Source: Stenogyne calaminthoides | Lineage: Eukaryota; Streptophyta; Magnoliopsida; Lamiales; Lamiaceae | DNA length: 64,000 bases | Assembly (NCBI GenBank): GCA_037126765.1 | Contig: JBBCBC010000025.1 | Span: forward strand, 14,440,175 to 14,504,174 | Direction: 5' to 3' | Shown: positions 10,961 to 22,274 of the stretch, in pieces | Numbering within the stretch: position 1 is the first letter of the stretch | Layout of the letters: each line of letters begins with the position of its first letter | Program-made: the position numbers and the translations under genes | The notes under the pieces: model-generated | What the model saw: the letters and a program-made list of their open reading frames with translations, nothing else | What the model was told of the DNA's origin: nothing | Database searches by the model: none

Positions 10961-12324
10961 CGCCCCTTGAGTGTCTGCTGCGATTAATGCGGCGGTGGAG
11001 GACTTGTCGCAATGGGAATGTGGTCAGTACCTCGACTGAGTGATCGAAAAAGTATGGTCGTAATTTTCGAATACTCATTACGAGAGCATATGCTAGCTTT
11101 TCCAGTGGAGGGAACCGGAGCTCAGCTTCTTTGAGCACTTGGCTTACATAGTAAATGGGCAAGTGTGTCGTCCGTTCTACTCGTACGAGCACCGCGCTAA
11201 TTGCATGTTCGGATGCAGCAAGATACAGATTGAGTTGTTACTTTGGGGACAGGCTTAGGCGATGTCAAAGTATCTGCAAGGTACTGCTTCAATGATTCGA
11301 ATGCATTTTGGCAATGCTTGGTCCACTGGAATTTCCCTTTCTTTAATGCATCAAAGAAAGGTTTGCATTTGTCCCCGATTAAGTGATATAAACACGCTTC
11401 TTGTTTTTAAACGTCCGGTTAACTTTTGGACCTCTTTTCAGACACGGGGCTGCATGATATCGAGCATGGCTTGAATCTTTGATGGGTTCACTTCAATCCC
11501 CGTTATTTGACCATATGTCCAGGAATTTTCCTGAGTGTACCCCAAAGCTGCATTTTTTCGGATTTAGCTTCATGTTGTACTCCCTGAGTATATCAAACGT
11601 TTGTGCGAGGTGGGTGATGTGGTCTTCCTTGTGTTTACTCTTTACCACAATATCGTCAATATATACCTCAATTGTTTGGCGATGTGTTCGTTAACATTTT
11701 GTTCACTGAGACGTTGATATGTTGCCCCACATTCTTTAATCCGAATGGCATGCGTTTCCAATAAAGACATATTCTTTTCTTTGCGAGAATGTTGTATTCT
11801 TTTTTGATCGTCCGGATGCATGGGTATCTGGTGATAACCAAAAAAGCATCCATAAAGGTCATGAGCTCATGGCCTGCTGTATTATCGACCAAATAGTCGA
11901 TATGCGGCATCGGGAAATTATCTTTCGGGCATGCCTTGTTTAAATCAATGAAATCAATACATAATCTCCAAGATCCATTGGACTTGCGGGGCGAAACCTG
12001 AGGGTTCATAAGCCATCTTGGGCATTTTACTCGAATCGGTTTATTGTCGAGCAACTTTTTGATTTCCTTTGTTCATTGCCGCATACTTTTTGATTTGAAC
12101 TTTTTTTGGCTTACGGATTCTTTGGAGTTTGTCTTTGGATCAAGGTTGAGGGAGTGACATGCATGTTTGGGATCAATGCCAACCATGTCCTTGTGTGACC
12201 AAGCGAACACATCCAAGTTTGCTTGAAGATAAGCAATCATTTCTGTTCGAATTGGTTCAGGTAATTCCGAACCAATGAACACTTCTAACTCAGGCCTGTT
12301 CGGGTCGATATTGATAGACTCCAT
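10893..12324 (-). pseudogene. Tat reverse transcriptase and first RNase H
   Basis: Copies element RNA into DNA. N-terminal sequences are at 12073-12324. The RT core (11668-12054) shows WRLCIDFIDLNKACPKDNFP, the first catalytic Asp in TFMDAFL, and PFGLKNVG. The catalytic YIDD box is encoded just below 11668 (EVYIDDIVVKSKHKE) in a shifted frame. The RT-linked RNase H follows at 10893-11192 with PIYYVSQVLKEAE and PLEKLAYALV, and PLRQVL further on. Several frameshifts separate these blocks. The 11.2-11.66 kb connection region is too degenerate to read through. Confidence 0.9.
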
Positions 12325-12342
12325 TTGTTCGACAGGTGTTGC

Positions 12343-12630
12343 TCACTTTCTTTTTTGTTTCCACCGAGGATCTTGGATCGACCCCCGGTGTTCGCCATCA
12401 ACCTCCATGGGTTCGAAACCTATGCGAGGTTCTAGGTCCAACAGCTCGTTAGGCTGATCAATATTCATTAGATCTGGGAGATCCGGAACATGAGTCACCA
12501 TCCTGGACTCTGTGTTCGCAGGTTCTGTGTAGGGAGGTGTGTTCGTCAAACTTGTGCTCGTCAAAGGATATTTTTGCAGCGTATTTGCCTGTTGGTTTGA
12601 TTCTCCAATCTCCCATGTTTGCTCCATCAT
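12343..12630 (-). pseudogene. Tat polyprotein spacer between protease and RT
   Basis: This open stretch lies between the protease and RT blocks. It is polar and rich in Asn, Pro, Glu and Thr, without a domain I recognise. It is included because it is collinear with the polyprotein and the usual gap between protease and RT in Tat elements is filled by such sequence. Confidence 0.5.
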
Positions 12631-12642
12631 GTTAACGATATT

Positions 12643-13293
12643 TTACTTTTCTGGTGCACATGATAGCAAATAATCTCGAGCTTGTGTTGGAAATTTGACA
12701 CAGTAATAATACGTAGAACAGGCCGCTTTAAATTCCTGAATAAACGGGCGACCTAGGAACCCATTATAAGTAGACGGAGCATCGACGATTACAAAATCTA
12801 GCATTCTAGTTCGTCGGATCTCCAGATTTAGAGTTGATTCTAACTCGACTCCTAATCTAATCATACCATAGGGTCGGGTTACAGATTCCCCAAAACCCAT
12901 AATGGTATGATCACATGGTTCAATATAGCTACTCAAGTCCCCAACTTGCTTTTCCATTTGGTGCAGAGTGTTGACGAACAAAATGTTCGCATATGCTCCG
13001 GTATCGACCAGGAGGCGGTGCACCTTCAACCTGAGGAGACGAGCACTAATGGTTAAGGAGTCATTGTGGGGGGTGATTATACCGTCGAGATCGTCTTCTA
13101 AAAACATGATTTGGTGAGAGGGTGGCGTGCTAGCTGATGTGCTCGCCACCTTCACCTGAGGGATGCTTTGCATGGCACGCATCTCCATCTTCTTTCGTCT
13201 GTTCAATAATGTTGGTGCCTGATAACATCCACCCACTGGTCCATATTCAGGACGTAACATGTGGATCTCTTGACTTTCTCGACCTCTACCCAC
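12643..13293 (-). pseudogene. Tat aspartic protease
   Basis: Cleaves the polyprotein. The active-site segment is L-L-V-D-T-G-A-Y-A-N-I-L-F; family members usually have DTGSS or DTGAS at this place. The second conserved block YNGFLGRPFI is present near the end. The frame is open for 216 residues. The upstream boundary with gag is interrupted around 13300-13437. Confidence 0.85.
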
Positions 13294-13437
13294 AGTAGGA
13301 GGCCCTCTTTTGGGTATTTCAGACCTCTTATGGGATTCTTCAGGATCACTGTCAGATGTTTGTTCGGCTTTACGCTTACCCCTTCGGTCTTCTATTTTTT
13401 CTACTCAGGAGTCTCTACTCGCCGGCTTTTTCAGAAA

Positions 13438-15009
13438 CTAGGTAAGACGATTATCTTCGTATAGCTTCCAAAGTTGACGAAGAAAATCGCGACAATCTTC
13501 TGTATTGTGCCCGATGTACTCGTGATAATTACAATATTTGGAAGCATTAAGCCGATGCTTGTCCATTATGATTCTTCGAGGCCTGTCCAACATGTCCTGA
13601 CCTTTGATCTGATTGAAAATTGTTTCTACTAAAATGCCCAGAAGACTTCGTAGGGCGTTTGCTTCTGCTCTTTCTTCGAAAGGTTTGAAAGAGCCTGGGG
13701 GTTTGTACCCCCCTTCATTGATCACTTTCTTCCCAAAAATTTTCTTAGTTGTTGTTTCGACCCAATCGTGGTGGCGAAAGCGGATCTTACATGGTTATGA
13801 TCTTGGCTGCTCGCTCTCGGAATTCTGAATATGTGTTCGGCCAGTCTTGGTGCATGGCCTTCCACATGTCAGTATTTAGGGTCAGGTCTCCGACCACCGC
13901 GAGGATCTTAGCATCCTCTTCAACTGGGGCCCCATCATACAAACATTTATCAAATCTTTCGATGTATGCTCGATCAGACTCACCTCTTAGTTGGGAAAAA
14001 TCATAACCTTTTTTTTTTTTGGCAGCACACATGGATGAAAATGGGACAGAATTGTTGTCCCAATTGAGCAAAAAGATGTGATAGGCGTGGCGGGCAAAGT
14101 AGAGAACCATCTATGTGCCCGATCACCCAAAGTCATGGGGAATGATCGGCATTTTTGTCAAGCGTCTGTGGCTCCCATGGCGATCATAAAAGTCTGATAT
14201 TTCTTTGAGATGGACATGTGGGTCTGACTCAACATCGAACATGGGGATTGGTGGTCGGGTCTTCGCCACTTTCTCTTGTATTTCGGCTGCCATGATCGCC
14301 GGTGATAGTGGCGAGCAAGGTATTGTGCTCGCTCGAGGGTATCCTTTGGTCGCGGCCAGGTCGGCCTGTAAGCCTTCGATGGCTTTCTATATTTCCATAA
14401 ATTTTGTGGAACTAACGGACTTGGATCATTTGTTTCCCATCATGAGGACCCGATGGGTCATGCTCGTGATGGGGCGATCCCCTTTCAAGTTCGTGATTGA
14501 TTACACAATCGATGATGGATAGATAATTTTGTTCCTGCCGATTTTTGTTCGGCATGCGGATGATCATGAGGATCTGAATGTGCGGGCATGTTTATCTGTT
14601 GTTCCTTTCTGGGATCATGTCGCCTATTATTGCCGATTCGGTCTTTGGCAGAGAGCCTCAAACGTCCAAACGCTGCGATGGTGCGGACCACGAGGTACAT
14701 TCGTCATCGACGCGTGTCATCAATTTTTATTGACCCGCGGCTTTCTTTTTTAACTTGCTCGCTTATCGGTGTATCGCGGCGTCGTTCTTCATCATCTTGA
14801 GGTTTTAACTTGGCGACTCTTTTTCGGCCCCTCTTTCGTACTCTTTTAGCAAGAAAGTGATGGCCTTTTGTGTCCGGATCATTGGCAATATCCTCAAGAT
14901 TGATGGTCTCCACTATCGATCTTTGTGAAATTTCAAGGCCGCCTCTTTTTTTTCGTGAGGTCGACTTTGCCCTGAAGCCTCTCTATTTGTGTGTTCTAGA
15001 TTGAGGCAT
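13438..15009 (-). pseudogene. Tat gag, frameshifted with early stop
   Basis: Capsid/nucleocapsid precursor. The most likely start is the ATG at 15009, 80 bases after the 5' LTR; the ninth codon there is TAG (14983-14985), and the same frame continues to the Met at 14913. A basic N-terminus (KRVRKRGRKRV) is followed by broken frames at 14485-14700. The gag core lies at about 13787-14400, with PPIPMFDVESDPHVHLKE and then RGESDRAYIERF. The C-terminal zinc-finger-like part (CNYHEYIGHNTEDC) is in 13438-13725. Confidence 0.85.
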
Positions 15010-15088
15010 TATATTTTTTTTTTTACCTTTCGGCTAACTCTTGGTTTGGGTATGGGTTGGTTTTTGGTACCTCCTTCTAGCCCCCGAT
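15010..15088 (-). other. Tat leader and primer-binding region
   Basis: On the minus strand the sequence after the 5' LTR reads ATCGGGGGCTAGAAGGAGG. The primer-binding site should be here. I cannot match it to a particular tRNA by eye, and it is not the TGGCGCC type seen at 62923. Confidence 0.5.
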
Positions 15089-16382
15089 TGTTAAGTAGTC
15101 GTTTTATTTGGGAAATATGATGTGGCTAATTTGGTGACAACTCACAAACAAAATATGCACGTGTAAAATAAACTGTAAATAAGAGAGATTTGTTGACCCA
15201 GTTCGTCAAGAAATGACTACTCTGGGGGCATACCAAGCCAGGGATGTAGTATTGCGAGTTTTACACTTACAATATTTGATACATCTCATGAAGATGAATC
15301 GCTATGGATAAAGATGATTTTGAGAGTTGGTATATGGGTGCTAGGGTTTTTTGTGTGTATGGATGAACTCTCGATTTTTTTGTGAACCTTACACCTCTGG
15401 GAAATTTTTGAACCTTTATCTTGTTATTTTTTCTTCTATTTATAGTACGTCGACAAGCATGAGCTGGTTTGGCAAGCATGAGCTGGAGACTTCGGGCCAT
15501 GCAAGAATTCATGCAATGCTGCCACCTTTCCAACTTCGTCTTCTAGATTGATCTTTGCTTTTGCTTGTCTATAAGGCACTCTTTTGGTCGTCCAAATCAA
15601 TCTTTTGCTCGACTGAAAGCTTTGTTCGCCCCATAAATCCATATCCATTTTATATCGGAATATTGTTCTTGTCGAGCATGTTACGAAGTTCTTCAGTTAT
15701 CCGAGCTCTCATGTTATCCGAGCCTTTGGGGATGTCGTGCCCTCGGGATATCGATCATCGAACATACCGACCCCCTCAGTCGTCGAGCCTTCGGGGATGT
15801 CTAAGCCCTCGGGATGTGTCGAAAGCACCGAGCATCCTGACCTCTTCAGGTTGTCTGAGTCTTTAGGATATCTGAGTATCGAGCATACTGACCCTTCAGG
15901 ATGTCTGAGTCTTCAGGATATCTGAGTGTCGAGCATATTGACCCTTCAGGATGTCTGAGTCTCCAGGATATCTGAGTGTCGAGCATACTGACACCTCAGG
16001 ATGTCTGAGTCTTCAGGTTGTCTGAGTCCTCAGACTTGTCTAAGTCCTCAGGTTTGTCTGAGTCCTCAGATCACTTGACTCAGCTTATTTGATTCCTTCT
16101 TCACCGTCGATCGGTTTGGTCGACTTTGTCATGTTCTTTTCAGGATCATTTTGCTCGGTCAGTGGTTGAACAACCTTAGTTAGTGAATGGTAAGCTGGCG
16201 AACAAAACTTACTTCACAGGCGAGTATGTTCTCTTGGTTGACAAGTGGCGAGATGGTCGAACAAACTTGTTTGGTCAGCGAGCGGCGAGCACACTTGTCC
16301 ATCAGACATCATTATTTTAATAAATATTACACGTGTCTCTCACGTGTTCGATTAATGCTGAATAATTATATCGAACACAACA
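15089..16382 (-). repeat. Tat element 5' LTR (right copy)
   Basis: Begins TGTTAAGTAGTCG on + and ends CGAACACAACA, aligning with 2712-4006. It contains the promoter used by the element (minus-strand TATA at 15436-15445) and a minisatellite. Two blocks (about 15684-15835 and 16100-16130) differ from the left LTR in a patterned way: CTG and CAGG become CG and CGGG. Confidence 0.92.
15436..15445 (-). promoter_or_regulatory. TATA box of Tat 5' LTR
   Basis: CTATAAATAG on the minus strand, in the 5' LTR and pointing into gag. An identical box is at 3058-3067 in the other LTR. Confidence 0.6.
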
Positions 16383-16387
16383 GGTTT
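16383..16387. repeat. Target-site duplication GGTTT, right copy (Tat element)
   Basis: Matches 2707-2711 exactly. The SIRE protease reading resumes immediately after it. Confidence 0.9.
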
Positions 16388-16748
16388 GGCCAATAAAGGA
16401 GATGTACAAGCTACTATCTGGTACATCGATAGTGGATGCTCAAGGCACATGACTGGAAACAAACATCTCCTCTGTTCATACACAGAACAAGAAGGCCCAA
16501 GCGTACTCTTTGGTGATGATAACTTTGGTTTTACCAAAGGATTCGAAACCTTAGAGAATAATGATGTACAGGTTACTGGAGTCTCGTATGTCGATGGTTT
16601 GAAGCACAACCTGTTAGCAGTTTCACAATTCTATGACAATGAATTCAGCGTTGAGTTCTCGACTGATCAATGCACTATCAAGAATCAAGCCACTCAACAG
16701 ATTTTGTTAACTGGTTTCAGAAAGGGAACGATCTACACTGCAGACTAG
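16386..16748 (+). pseudogene. SIRE Copia protease and start of pre-integrase domain
   Basis: Aspartic protease of the SIRE polyprotein. The active site is Y-I-D-S-G-C-S-R-H-M-T-G, the usual Copia form. The frame is open to a TAG at 16746-16748 inside the GAG-pre-integrase region. The beginning is cut by the Tat insertion. Confidence 0.9.
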
Positions 16749-16789
16749 AACAGTTGTCCAAGAAATGCATGCCTGATTGTTAAGAGTTC

Positions 16790-17683
16790 CAAAAGCAGCA
16801 GTTGGCTCTGGCACAAGAGAATGAGCCATCTGAACTTTAAGACTCTTAACAAGATAGCAAGGATGTCCCTTGTTGAGGGTCTCCCGAATGAGGTGTTCTC
16901 TAAGGATAAGACATGTGTCGCATGTCAGAAGGGAAACAGGTTAAAGTCTCATTCAAGGGGATCCCAGGACCAACATCTAGTAGAGTACTGCAACTGATCC
17001 ACATGGATTTGTTTGGACCAGTTACACCACTTAGTCTCAGCGGATGCAAATATACTCTGGTAATCGTGGATGATTACTCCAAGTTTACTTGGGTTGTGTT
17101 CTTGTATAAGAAGAATGAGACTACAACAAAGATACCTGAGTTGCTCAAGAGATTACAGAATGAGAAGGGTGTCAGTATTGTAAAAATCAGATCAGATAAA
17201 GGTACAGAATTTCTGAACTCTTTTATTACTGATTTTTGCACTAAGTTTGGTATACAACATGAAACATCAGCCGCCAGAACACCACAACAGAATGGCGTAG
17301 CAGAACGGAGAAACAGAACACTCAAAGAAGTTGCTCGCACAATGTTGGTTGAACATTCAACTCCAAACCATTTTTGGGTAGAAGCTATCAACACATCATG
17401 TCACACTCAGAACAGATGTTCTCTGACTAAGATTCACTTCAAAACACCTTATGAACTGTGGAAGGGCAGAAAACCTCGTGTTTCTTACTTCCATGTTTTT
17501 GGGTGCAAGTGTTTCATTCACAACAATGGGAAGTGTCAGTTGAAAACCTTTGAAGCCAAGTCATATGAGGGTATATTCTTAGGATATTCCTCAACCAGCA
17601 AAGCTTTCAGGGTGTTCAACAGGGGAACCTTAGTTGTGGAAGAAACACCTAATGTGGTCTTTGATAAGACATCTTCTGAATAA
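16790..17683 (+). pseudogene. SIRE Copia integrase
   Basis: The zinc-binding His and Cys pairs are visible upstream of the core (WHKRMSHLN at ~16812, CVACQKG at ~16917). A one-base loss near 16930 moves the frame to the one open from 16913. The catalytic triad is intact in sequence: Asp in IHMDLFGPV, Asp in RSDKGTEF and Glu in PQQNGVAERRNR. GKWRKP-like motifs are replaced by YELWKGRKP and HVFGCKCF. A TAA ends the frame at 17683. Confidence 0.9.
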
Positions 17684-18853
17684 GAGAAATCTGCCTCAGA
17701 ACAAGCAGTACCAGATCAATCAGTACCTGATGCTCAGAAAATGGATCAGTTAAGTATCAAAGAAAAGGGATCAGATCATGTAACAGTGTATGTCACTAAG
17801 CTTGATCTTAATGATTTACCAGGTCAATCAGACCCTAAGGTACGTACAATTGTCAATGAAGAAGCTGGTACAACTGAGATAATAACAACTGAACCATCTA
17901 GTTCAGAGGGAACACCTGATGTTCCGGCGGACAGACATCAGCATATGATGATTCCAACATCAGCTGAGACTTGTCCATGCCAAGTGGATCCTATTAATGT
18001 ACCACTCCCAACTTCTAGTGACTCAATATCAGAAGAGAATGAAAATGTCCAAACTGATATACATCAGAAAAGAAGGACTTGGTTGAAAGACCAGTCGACT
18101 GATCAGATAATCGGCAATCCTAATGCCCGAGTCCAAACTAGACATCAGGTTGGTGAAAGTGCCATATATTGTTGCTATCTGTCTTTGAAGGAACCTACAA
18201 CAATAGAAGAAGCTCTACAAGATGCCAGCTGGATTCTAGCTATGCAAGAAGAATTAGAGAAGTTCGAAAGGAATCGGGTTTGGAAACTGGTAGACAGACC
18301 AACTCATCAAGATGTGATAGGCACCAAGTGGGTATTCAAGAACAAGAGGGATGAGAATAATGTCATCACCAGAAATAAGGCAAGACTTGTTGCGAAGGGA
18401 TATTCACAATCAGAGGGAATTGATTATGATGAAACCTTTGCACCAGTCGCTCGCCTGGAAGCCATTCGGCTGTTTCTGGCATATACTGCCCACAGAGGAT
18501 TTACTGTGTATCAGATGGATGTAAAGAGTGCATTCTTAAACGGGGTACTAGCTTAGGAATTTTATGTTGAACAACCTCCTGGCTTTGAAAAAGGCAACCA
18601 AGTGTACCGTTTAAAAAAAACTCTTTACGGACTGAAACAGGCTCCTAGAGCTTGGTATGATACACTATCTCAGTTCTTGGTAGATAGCGGATTCACTAAA
18701 GGAGTCATGGACAGAATATTGTTCAGAATAGAAGATGGTGAAGATATTCTGTTAGTTCAGATTTTTGCGGACGATATCATCTTTGGATCTCCCAACAAAA
18801 GCTTATGTGATAAGTTCAGCAAACTGATGCAAGGGAATTCGAGATGTCCATGA
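17684..18853 (+). pseudogene. SIRE Copia spacer and reverse transcriptase
   Basis: After a Ser/Thr/Glu-rich spacer (17741 to ~18180) the RT begins with ALQDASWILAMQEELE. RT blocks include KWVFKNKRDE, KARLVAKGYSQ and YQMDVKSAFLNG (first catalytic Asp). A TAG at ~18556 breaks the frame, which then continues in phase from 18557. YGLKQAPRAWYD follows. The YVDD box is changed to FADD (IFADDIIFGS). At 18840 a one-base loss shifts to the RNase H frame. Confidence 0.9.
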
Positions 18854-19764
18854 TGGGTCCGATGAATTACTTTCTGGGTTTTCAAGTTAAACAAAGTACA
18901 GAAGGTATATTCATCTGTCAGGCAAAATACACTAGGATTTTGTTGGCCAAGTTTGGAGTTCAAAACTGCAAGAAAGCTAAAATTCCTATGATGACTGGAT
19001 TCAAGATGGTTCCAGATGAGAATGGTCAGAAAACTAATCAGAAAGAATATAGGGTTCTCATTGGATCTTTACTATACTTAACTGCTAGCAGACCAGATAT
19101 AACATTTGCAGTAGGTGTATGTGCCAGATTTCAGGCAAATCCGATGCAAAACCACCTGGAAGCAGCTAAGCGGATTCTTAAGTATCTGAAGGGGACAGTA
19201 AACCTTGGTTTATTCTACCCATCAGATGATAATCTAGAGCTTAGTGGGTATTCTGATTCTGATTATGGAGGTTGCAGAATAGACAGAAAGTCAACCTCAG
19301 GAACATGTCAGTTCTTAGGAAGCAAATTGATCTCTTGGTTTTCAAAGAAGCAGACATCTGTTGCCACATCTACTACTGAAGCAGAATATATGGCCGCAGG
19401 AAGTTGTTGCTCCCAACTACTCTGGCTTAGTCAGCAGCTGAGGGATTATAACATTGTAGCTACAAACGTGCCCATATTTTGTGACAGTAATAGTGCTATT
19501 GTAATTACTCAGAATCCTGTTCTACATACAAGATGCAAGAATGTGGACGTCAGACATCACTTCATAAGAGATCATGTGGAAAAGAAGAATATCAGAATGA
19601 AAAAGATCCACACTGATAAGCAGAGAGTTGATATGTTAACCAAGCCACTGGCTGAAGTCAGATTTAGAGAACTATGTAATGAGCTAGGACTTCTGGATTT
19701 AGGAGAAAGTGCACCAGAAATCTTTGGTGGACTGATCTCCAAGACCAGTTGGTTAAGAGACTGA
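18844..19764 (+). pseudogene. SIRE Copia RT C-terminus and RNase H
   Basis: This 306-residue open stretch completes the polyprotein. It has NYFLGFQVKQ, the RNase H Asp in GYSDSDYGG, Glu in TTEAEYMA and Asp in FCDSNSAI, then VDVRHHFIRDHVE and DMLTKPL. The sequence looks intact over its own length; the stop is at 19764. A post-pol region rich in TGATCAG follows. Confidence 0.92.
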
Positions 19765-20433
19765 TCAGAAAAAAAGGATCGGTTGAGAAATGGAACCTCA
19801 ACTAATCAGGGAGGATCAGTCAGGGACTGATTAGAAAAGGATAACAGTTGAAGGGGGAACTTCAACTGATCAGATAGGATCACAAGGAACCTGATCAGAT
19901 AAGTGGGACATTGTTGGGAAATACTAAGGATTTGGCAATCAATCAAGGTCCCGATGATGAGGCAAGCGGATCGAACATCGTGGTAACTGACTAATTACAA
20001 TATCAGTAAGTCAAATAAGTTTTCTGATTTATCATTCTATAAGCCTATGTTAATCTATGCTAGTTATTACTGTGCCCATTACTTTGTGACGTCATGTCTG
20101 TAAACATTTAATGCGGACGTGGGGTTTTTGTATTAAATGCATTTATTTCGAGTTTTTAAGTCCAAAAGTCTGCCATTTTAAATCCTTGACCACACGATGT
20201 TATTACTTTTCAACCGCTTAATCTTGACCGTCCGATTAAACCAAGGACACTCAAGTGCTTTCAAAAAATTTCGTGCAAAACTTTCCCTCCCACCTATTTA
20301 AAACCGTAATATCCCATTTTCTAAAACCTTTCGCATTTCTAACACTCAATAACACAATCGTTCCCAGAAAATTTCATACAACTCTACATTCAACGATTAA
20401 TCTTCTATTTCAAAATCATACATCATTTTTCTG
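19765..20433 (+). promoter_or_regulatory. SIRE region between pol and env-like ORF, with candidate promoter
   Basis: No ORF of note. 19765-19905 carries several ACTGATCAG copies. At 19898-19918 a purine run (GATAAGTGGGACAT) is followed by TGTTGGGAAATAC, which looks like a polypurine tract and LTR start but sits before the env-like ORF. TATTTAAAA at 20295-20303, preceded by CCCTCCCACC, resembles a plant TATA box and would place a start site near 20330. Confidence 0.5.
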
Positions 20434-20683
20434 GTAATTTGCGTATTTTATATTTGTTGTTTCATAACTATTATGCGCTAGGGTTACAGATTATATATGC
20501 ATATGGTATTTTGTTCAACTGTTTAAAATCATGTCTATGATTAATCTCTGAAATCTATGAACAAAATGCATATTTGGAGATTTTACTTATGCAAATATTC
20601 AACATACTGTCTAATGCACCTTGCACGATTTAACACTTAATAGGGTTTGAAAAACCTAACTTAGATTGTATGTGTATTTGCAG
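20434..20683 (+). other. Candidate 5' UTR intron ahead of env-like ORF
   Basis: TTTTTCTG|GTAATT at the 5' side and TGTGTATTTGCAG at the 3' side bound a 250-bp AT-rich stretch. The acceptor lies two bases before the ATG at 20686. A leader intron or subgenomic splicing would explain how an ORF this far from the LTR could be expressed. Confidence 0.5.
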
Positions 20684-20685
20684 AA

Positions 20686-22274
20686 ATGGCAACTTCAATA
20701 GCAACCCCAGAAGTATGCGACTATGCCTCCATGGTTAAAGATATTGTTGATGAGAAATACGTTGACTTCACCACAACAACAGACCCTGAATCCATGGAAA
20801 TTTTGGACTGTCTTCGTCAGAGTGGACTGGAGCAGTTTTGTTACAGGCATCTGGACTCCGTTGCTATAATCGAATCCCTCGAATTTTTGAGGAAACTAAA
20901 GGAGACAGAAAACAAGGAACGTTATTCATTTGTTGGAGGTACACGGATTAATGTCACCAATGCTGATCTGCAGAGAATATTTGCCCTTCTAGCAGGCAGG
21001 AACGCACCGGATGAGTTCACGGCTGGGATGACGGACAAAGAGTATCTTCAGCAAGTGCTCCTGAGACCAGCAAACAGACACAACATCACGAACGTTAAAG
21101 CACCTTTCTTGAAGAGGAAGTACATATTGCTCTTTGAAATCATTTCAAAGGTAATCTTGGGGATTGCTTTCTATCTTGACGTCGTAACCCAGCAGAAGAT
21201 CAATGTTATGGCTTATATCATCGAGAAGGCACAGGACATGAACTGACTTGGTTTATTCAAGCACAGGTTGTTGCAAGAGACAAATAAGTTCATGATTGAT
21301 GAGCACAATCAGGTGGTGCTATCAAAGAAAGTCAGCAACATACACAAGGTGTCCCTGATTCTAGCCGACAAGATTCCTGACTACAGATGGTCAGATCAAG
21401 GAAGGAAGGCTTACCTGCCTAAGTTCAAAGTCATTCTGTGTAAGAATGAAGAGTTGCCCGGCCAACGAGATGATGATCCTACTCCCTACGTGCCCAAATC
21501 CAAAAAGGCCAAAGCACATGCCTCATCTGTGCAATCTGAGGCACATGATCTGCCTCAGAAAAGGGTTGTCAAGAGGAAGCAAATGGCCACAAAGCCAGCT
21601 AGGCAAGCTGAGGAGGCAACTAAGAAAAAACAAAGGAAGCTGACTTCAATGCTTCCAAAGAAGGGAATGTCATCTGAAGGTCTTCAATATGAAGACAGTG
21701 ATGTGGAGATTTTGAAGTCTGGGGAAGAACAACCTGTTGAACAGATGGTTGAGATTGCTGGTGGAGAGACTATTGTGAGTTCTGAGCACACAGTCAGTAC
21801 AGGTAGGGACTTGACAATCGAAGAAGGCGAAGGTGGAGAGGAGGAGGAGCAGATGGAAGAGGCCCAGGATGAGTTAGAACCATCTGACTCTGCTCATCTG
21901 AGATCTCTTTTTAAGGGAAGAGAGGCCACTCATTTACCCATATCACCTACCCCCATATCCAAATCACCTTCACCAACAGCCCAGAAAAATACCCTCACCT
22001 GAACCATAGCCCCCACAACCCACAGCCAGTAAACCACAAACTCCCACCCGGCCAAGTAAACCCAAACTCCCCGACCACTCTGGATCATCTCGAGGAAACC
22101 CTTCCTTTCAAGAACACCTTTCGGGAACACGCTTTCAAGAGGAGCAAGCAGAAGAAGAGAGCAAGGACATGTTTGTCTCCGTCTCTCACAACCCATTCAA
22201 CAAGAAGACCCTCCTCGAATCGCCTGAACAAGAACACTCCACAGTGTATTTTCTACGAAGACAAGTGAATGCAA
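20686..22274 (+). pseudogene. SIRE env-like / plant retrotransposon accessory ORF, broken
   Basis: The third ORF of the SIRE element, after pol. The ATG at 20686 has a good context. Two open stretches, 20686-21246 and 21268-22002, are in the same frame and separated only by a TGA at 21244-21246. The first half has conserved-looking segments (LEQFCYRHLDS, GGTRINVTNADLQRIF and LLRPANRHNITN) seen in env-like or 'putative plant transposon' proteins. The second half is Lys-rich, then Glu-rich, then Ser/Pro-rich. I see no obvious signal peptide or membrane helix. After 22002 the reading breaks and is cut at 22275. Its function is not known. Confidence 0.65.

Larger units (their letters stand above)
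2712..16382 (-). mobile_element. Complete Tat-lineage Ty3/Gypsy element with antisense accessory gene
   Basis: Two ~1.295-kb LTRs (2712-4006 and 15089-16382) and a GGTTT target-site duplication bound a 13.7-kb element. On the minus strand the order is 5' LTR (right), gag, protease, RT, RNase H, a second RNase H, integrase, then a long region holding a + strand gene, then the 3' LTR (left). The second RNase H and the antisense gene between integrase and 3' LTR are hallmarks of Tat elements such as Grande and Retand. Pol is broken by many frameshifts. It inserted into the gag-protease region of the SIRE element, so it is younger than that element. Confidence 0.92.

Noticed and set aside
19912..20680. 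Region starting TGTTGGGAAATAC as the SIRE 3' LTR
   Set aside because: It does not match the SIRE solo LTR or the LTR piece at 32672-33457, has no LTR end before the next ORF, and ends in a splice acceptor. Kept only as a finding about a PPT/LTR-start mimic.
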